NCBI GenBank assembly: GCA_020050835.1
Contig: JAGVKB010000073.1
Location: 19,955 to 83,954, forward strand
Source: Candidatus Obscuribacterales bacterium
Lineage (GTDB): Bacteria > Cyanobacteriota > Vampirovibrionia > Obscuribacterales > Obscuribacteraceae
Length of the DNA stretch: 64,000 nt
Direction of reading: 5' to 3'
Position numbers and translations under genes: made by a program. The notes beneath the pieces are model-generated. The model was given only the letters and a program-made list of their open reading frames with translations, made no database searches and had not been told where the DNA came from. This document shows, in pieces, positions 62,634-64,000 of this stretch (its first letter is position 1; every line of letters starts with the position of its first letter).

Positions 62634-62765
62634 TCAGGCCGCGGGCCGAACGCCCCTACTGAGGACCAGACCACGAACAGGTTTCCCGAGCACCAGCCGC
62701 CTCCTTCGCTTGCCGACATTGTCGACCAGTCGGCGCTGATCGAGCACAGCCCGGATGAAAAGGAC
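62407..62765. other. Gene-poor stretch with a possible upstream extension of the next gene
   Basis: About 360 bases. On the minus strand it holds the doubtful zinc-ribbon frame. On the plus strand, the frame of the gene at 62766 is open back to a TAA at 62616-62618. Its translation near the gene looks protein-like (PPSLADIVDQSALIEHSPDE) but has no ATG, GTG or TTG. No promoter or RNA gene was recognised. Confidence 0.4.
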
Positions 62766-63368
62766 GTGTTTCTTTATCATGGAACCAACTGCTATCGGCG
62801 TTGGGAGATCAACCGCTCCGGGTCGCTCCTTTCCGGGCGCAGCGGCTACAGCTTCTTTTCAAGCGACCCTGAAGACGCTTTCAACTACGCACGCAGCGCT
62901 TGCCTGAGAGACATCAAACTCGGCGCCGCCAACTCATTGAGCTGCGAGCCGGTTGTCTTGAAGGTGCGATTTAATGCTCGTGCCTGGATACAAGTAGATT
63001 TCCTCAAAGAGATACTCTCATTTGGAAAGCCAGCTCTCTTAGCTTTTGTGCTGGGTCCGATTCCCTCGGTCAATATAGCCGCCGTTTTGCACTGCGCGCA
63101 CGGGCGAAACACCGCCTTAGAATCGCAAAAGATTCGCACATTCGCTGATGGCAGACTGATGGACGGAATTCGCAAGTTGCGCTTGGAAGCAGACAAGAAG
63201 CGCCTTGATGCCTGGTTGCTTGCTCAGGCTCAGCAGTGCGGTCGAAACATCAACTCTTGGCTCGGCATAGAAGTCTCCCCGGAGCTTACGGCAGCCGACG
63301 AGTTGCACCGATTGGCCCAGATCGGTCCGAGATTGCGCATGGGAAGCGGCAAGGCCAGACCTGATTGA
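62766..63368 (+). CDS. Possible ADP-ribosyltransferase-fold protein (start uncertain)
   Basis: Begins FLYHGTNCYRRWEINRSGSL, then GYSFFSSDPEDAFNYARSAC. The YHGT strand, a following 'I...G.L' turn, and FFSxxxxxAxxYA match the first two conserved blocks of ADP-ribosyltransferase folds of the H-Y-x class. A third catalytic residue (Glu) is not evident. The rest is helical. The only canonical start in this frame is the GTG at 62766, directly before YHGT. Its AAAAGG is too close, and the frame is open ~150 bases further upstream, so an atypical start around 62715-62735 is possible. No antitoxin-like gene is adjacent. Confidence 0.5.
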   Translation: MFLYHGTNCYRRWEINRSGSLLSGRSGYSFFSSDPEDAFNYARSACLRDIKLGAANSLSCEPVVLKVRFNARAWIQVDFLKEILSFGKPALLAFVLGPIPSVNIAAVLHCAHGRNTALESQKIRTFADGRLMDGIRKLRLEADKKRLDAWLLAQAQQCGRNINSWLGIEVSPELTAADELHRLAQIGPRLRMGSGKARPD

Positions 63369-63383
63369 CCGGTGCAACCAAAC

Positions 63384-63415
63384 TTGACAATCAGCCGGAG
63401 TCGACAGAATATAGA
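63384..63415 (+). promoter_or_regulatory. Possible promoter giving a leaderless mRNA
   Basis: A perfect TTGACA (63384-63389) is followed, 18-20 bases on, by AATATAGA. The -10 lies only about 8-12 bases before the ATG at 63422, so an mRNA from here would have almost no leader. No RBS is seen before that ATG. Confidence 0.35.
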
Positions 63416-63421
63416 CAGCAT

Positions 63422-64000
63422 ATGCATAATCGAACGGTAACTATCGCTTACGCAGTTGGGCTTCTCGCCTCTTCCTGCTGTCTTCTGGCGCTGCCGGCCC
63501 AAAGCGATCCGTCTGCCGCCGATATCAACCAGTGGCTCAACAGCACCGATCCCCCCTGGGGACAGGCGCCGGCCGCTCAAGCGCCGCAGAGCTCGTCAAT
63601 GCAATCCTGGCCTAGCTCGCAAGCGGGGATGTCGAACGATTCACCCGGCTGGCAAAGAGCAGCCGGCAGCCCGCGCATTCAAGGAACACCGCTCAATCGC
63701 CCGCGCACGATGCAGCAACCTTTCGGCCGGCTCACTCCGCAGGACGTATTCCGGATTATGTTTAGCGGCGGCGGCGGCGGCGGCGGCTCCAGCGGCGACT
63801 ATGCGCGCAATCAAGCGGCTTACGGCAACTCCAGCAGCTACCTCCAAACCGCTCTGGATCAAGCCGCCCAGGCCGAAGATGCGGCAGCTCGTGCCAGCTA
63901 CGGCTCGGACAAGTATGCGCGGCAGTCGGCGGCGGCGGAAGCCCAAAATCACGCAAATGCCGCTCGAGGCGCCGCCGACTCAGCGACGTCTGCGGCATCA
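63422..64000 (+). CDS. Exported Gly/Ala/Ser-rich protein, N-terminal part (cut by window edge)
   Basis: A frame of 193 codons runs from the ATG at 63422 to the window edge with no stop. A signal peptide is clear (MHNRTVTIAYAVGLLASSCC, cleavage near LPAQS). Next comes a Pro/Gln/Ser-rich region, the segment FGRLTPQDVFRIMFSG, seven consecutive glycines, and an Ala/Gln/Tyr/Asn-rich repetitive part. Low-complexity exported protein, perhaps surface-located; no family recognised. Confidence 0.7.
   Translation, partial: MHNRTVTIAYAVGLLASSCCLLALPAQSDPSAADINQWLNSTDPPWGQAPAAQAPQSSSMQSWPSSQAGMSNDSPGWQRAAGSPRIQGTPLNRPRTMQQPFGRLTPQDVFRIMFSGGGGGGGSSGDYARNQAAYGNSSSYLQTALDQAAQAEDAAARASYGSDKYARQSAAAEAQNHANAARGAADSATSAAS

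Overview
This is a 64 kb bacterial chromosome segment of moderately high GC with dense, ordinary gene packing. It holds about 50 protein genes and one tRNA. I see no transposase, integrase, phage gene, CRISPR array or rRNA. The set suggests a Gram-negative-type, heterotrophic, respiring bacterium: quinone-linked class 2 PyrD, DsbD, DacB, a probable lipoprotein, a TadE-like pilus protein, a full pyruvate dehydrogenase complex, fumarase C and proline dehydrogenase. The mix of roadblock proteins, a receiver-Ser/Thr-kinase fusion, TPR proteins, TMTC-like glycosyltransferases and long coiled-coil proteins reminds me of non-photosynthetic cyanobacterial relatives (Melainabacteria/Vampirovibrionia, for example Obscuribacterales). 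That placement is an inference from gene content; no marker gene proves it.

Layout. Positions 1-6125 are housekeeping: a PC4-like fragment, obgE, a tiny basic protein, a Nudix hydrolase, pheS and pheT. Positions 6253-12183 hold a membrane-anchored protein with two roadblock domains, a Bcp peroxiredoxin, a receiver-histidine kinase and an XRE regulator. Positions 12417-22610 are envelope-related: DsbD, a GH1 glycosidase that seems to start at ATT, two tandem TMTC-like membrane glycosyltransferases and a secreted SGNH hydrolase. Positions 22694-28742 hold pyrD, a UMF1-type transporter, two envelope proteins of unknown role and fumC. Positions 28881-37140 form a signalling and TPR region: sensor kinase, TPR lipoprotein, Cys-motif membrane protein, receiver-Ser/Thr kinase and TadE-like protein.

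Positions 37293-42466 (minus strand) form a pyrimidine-degradation operon: a class III aminotransferase, beta-ureidopropionase, PreT and PreA. Together they reduce uracil/thymine, release beta-alanine and transaminate it, but the dihydropyrimidinase step is missing here. A tRNA-Lys with its own promoter and terminator follows. Positions 43043-49369 hold proline dehydrogenase, the DacB peptidase, an 18-repeat LRV protein and two unknowns. Positions 49486-55642 pair lipA divergently with pdhA-pdhB-pdhC-lpdA, so the lipoate-making enzyme sits beside the complex that needs lipoate.

Positions 55790-61819 are the least explained part: three consecutive genes for very long helical/coiled-coil proteins, the last fusing a globular head, a proline-rich linker, an acidic run and a coiled-coil tail. 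They are followed by a small helical protein, a possible ADP-ribosyltransferase-fold protein and a truncated secreted Gly/Ala-rich protein. This block is the best candidate for an undescribed system, most likely structural, but no function can be read from the sequence.
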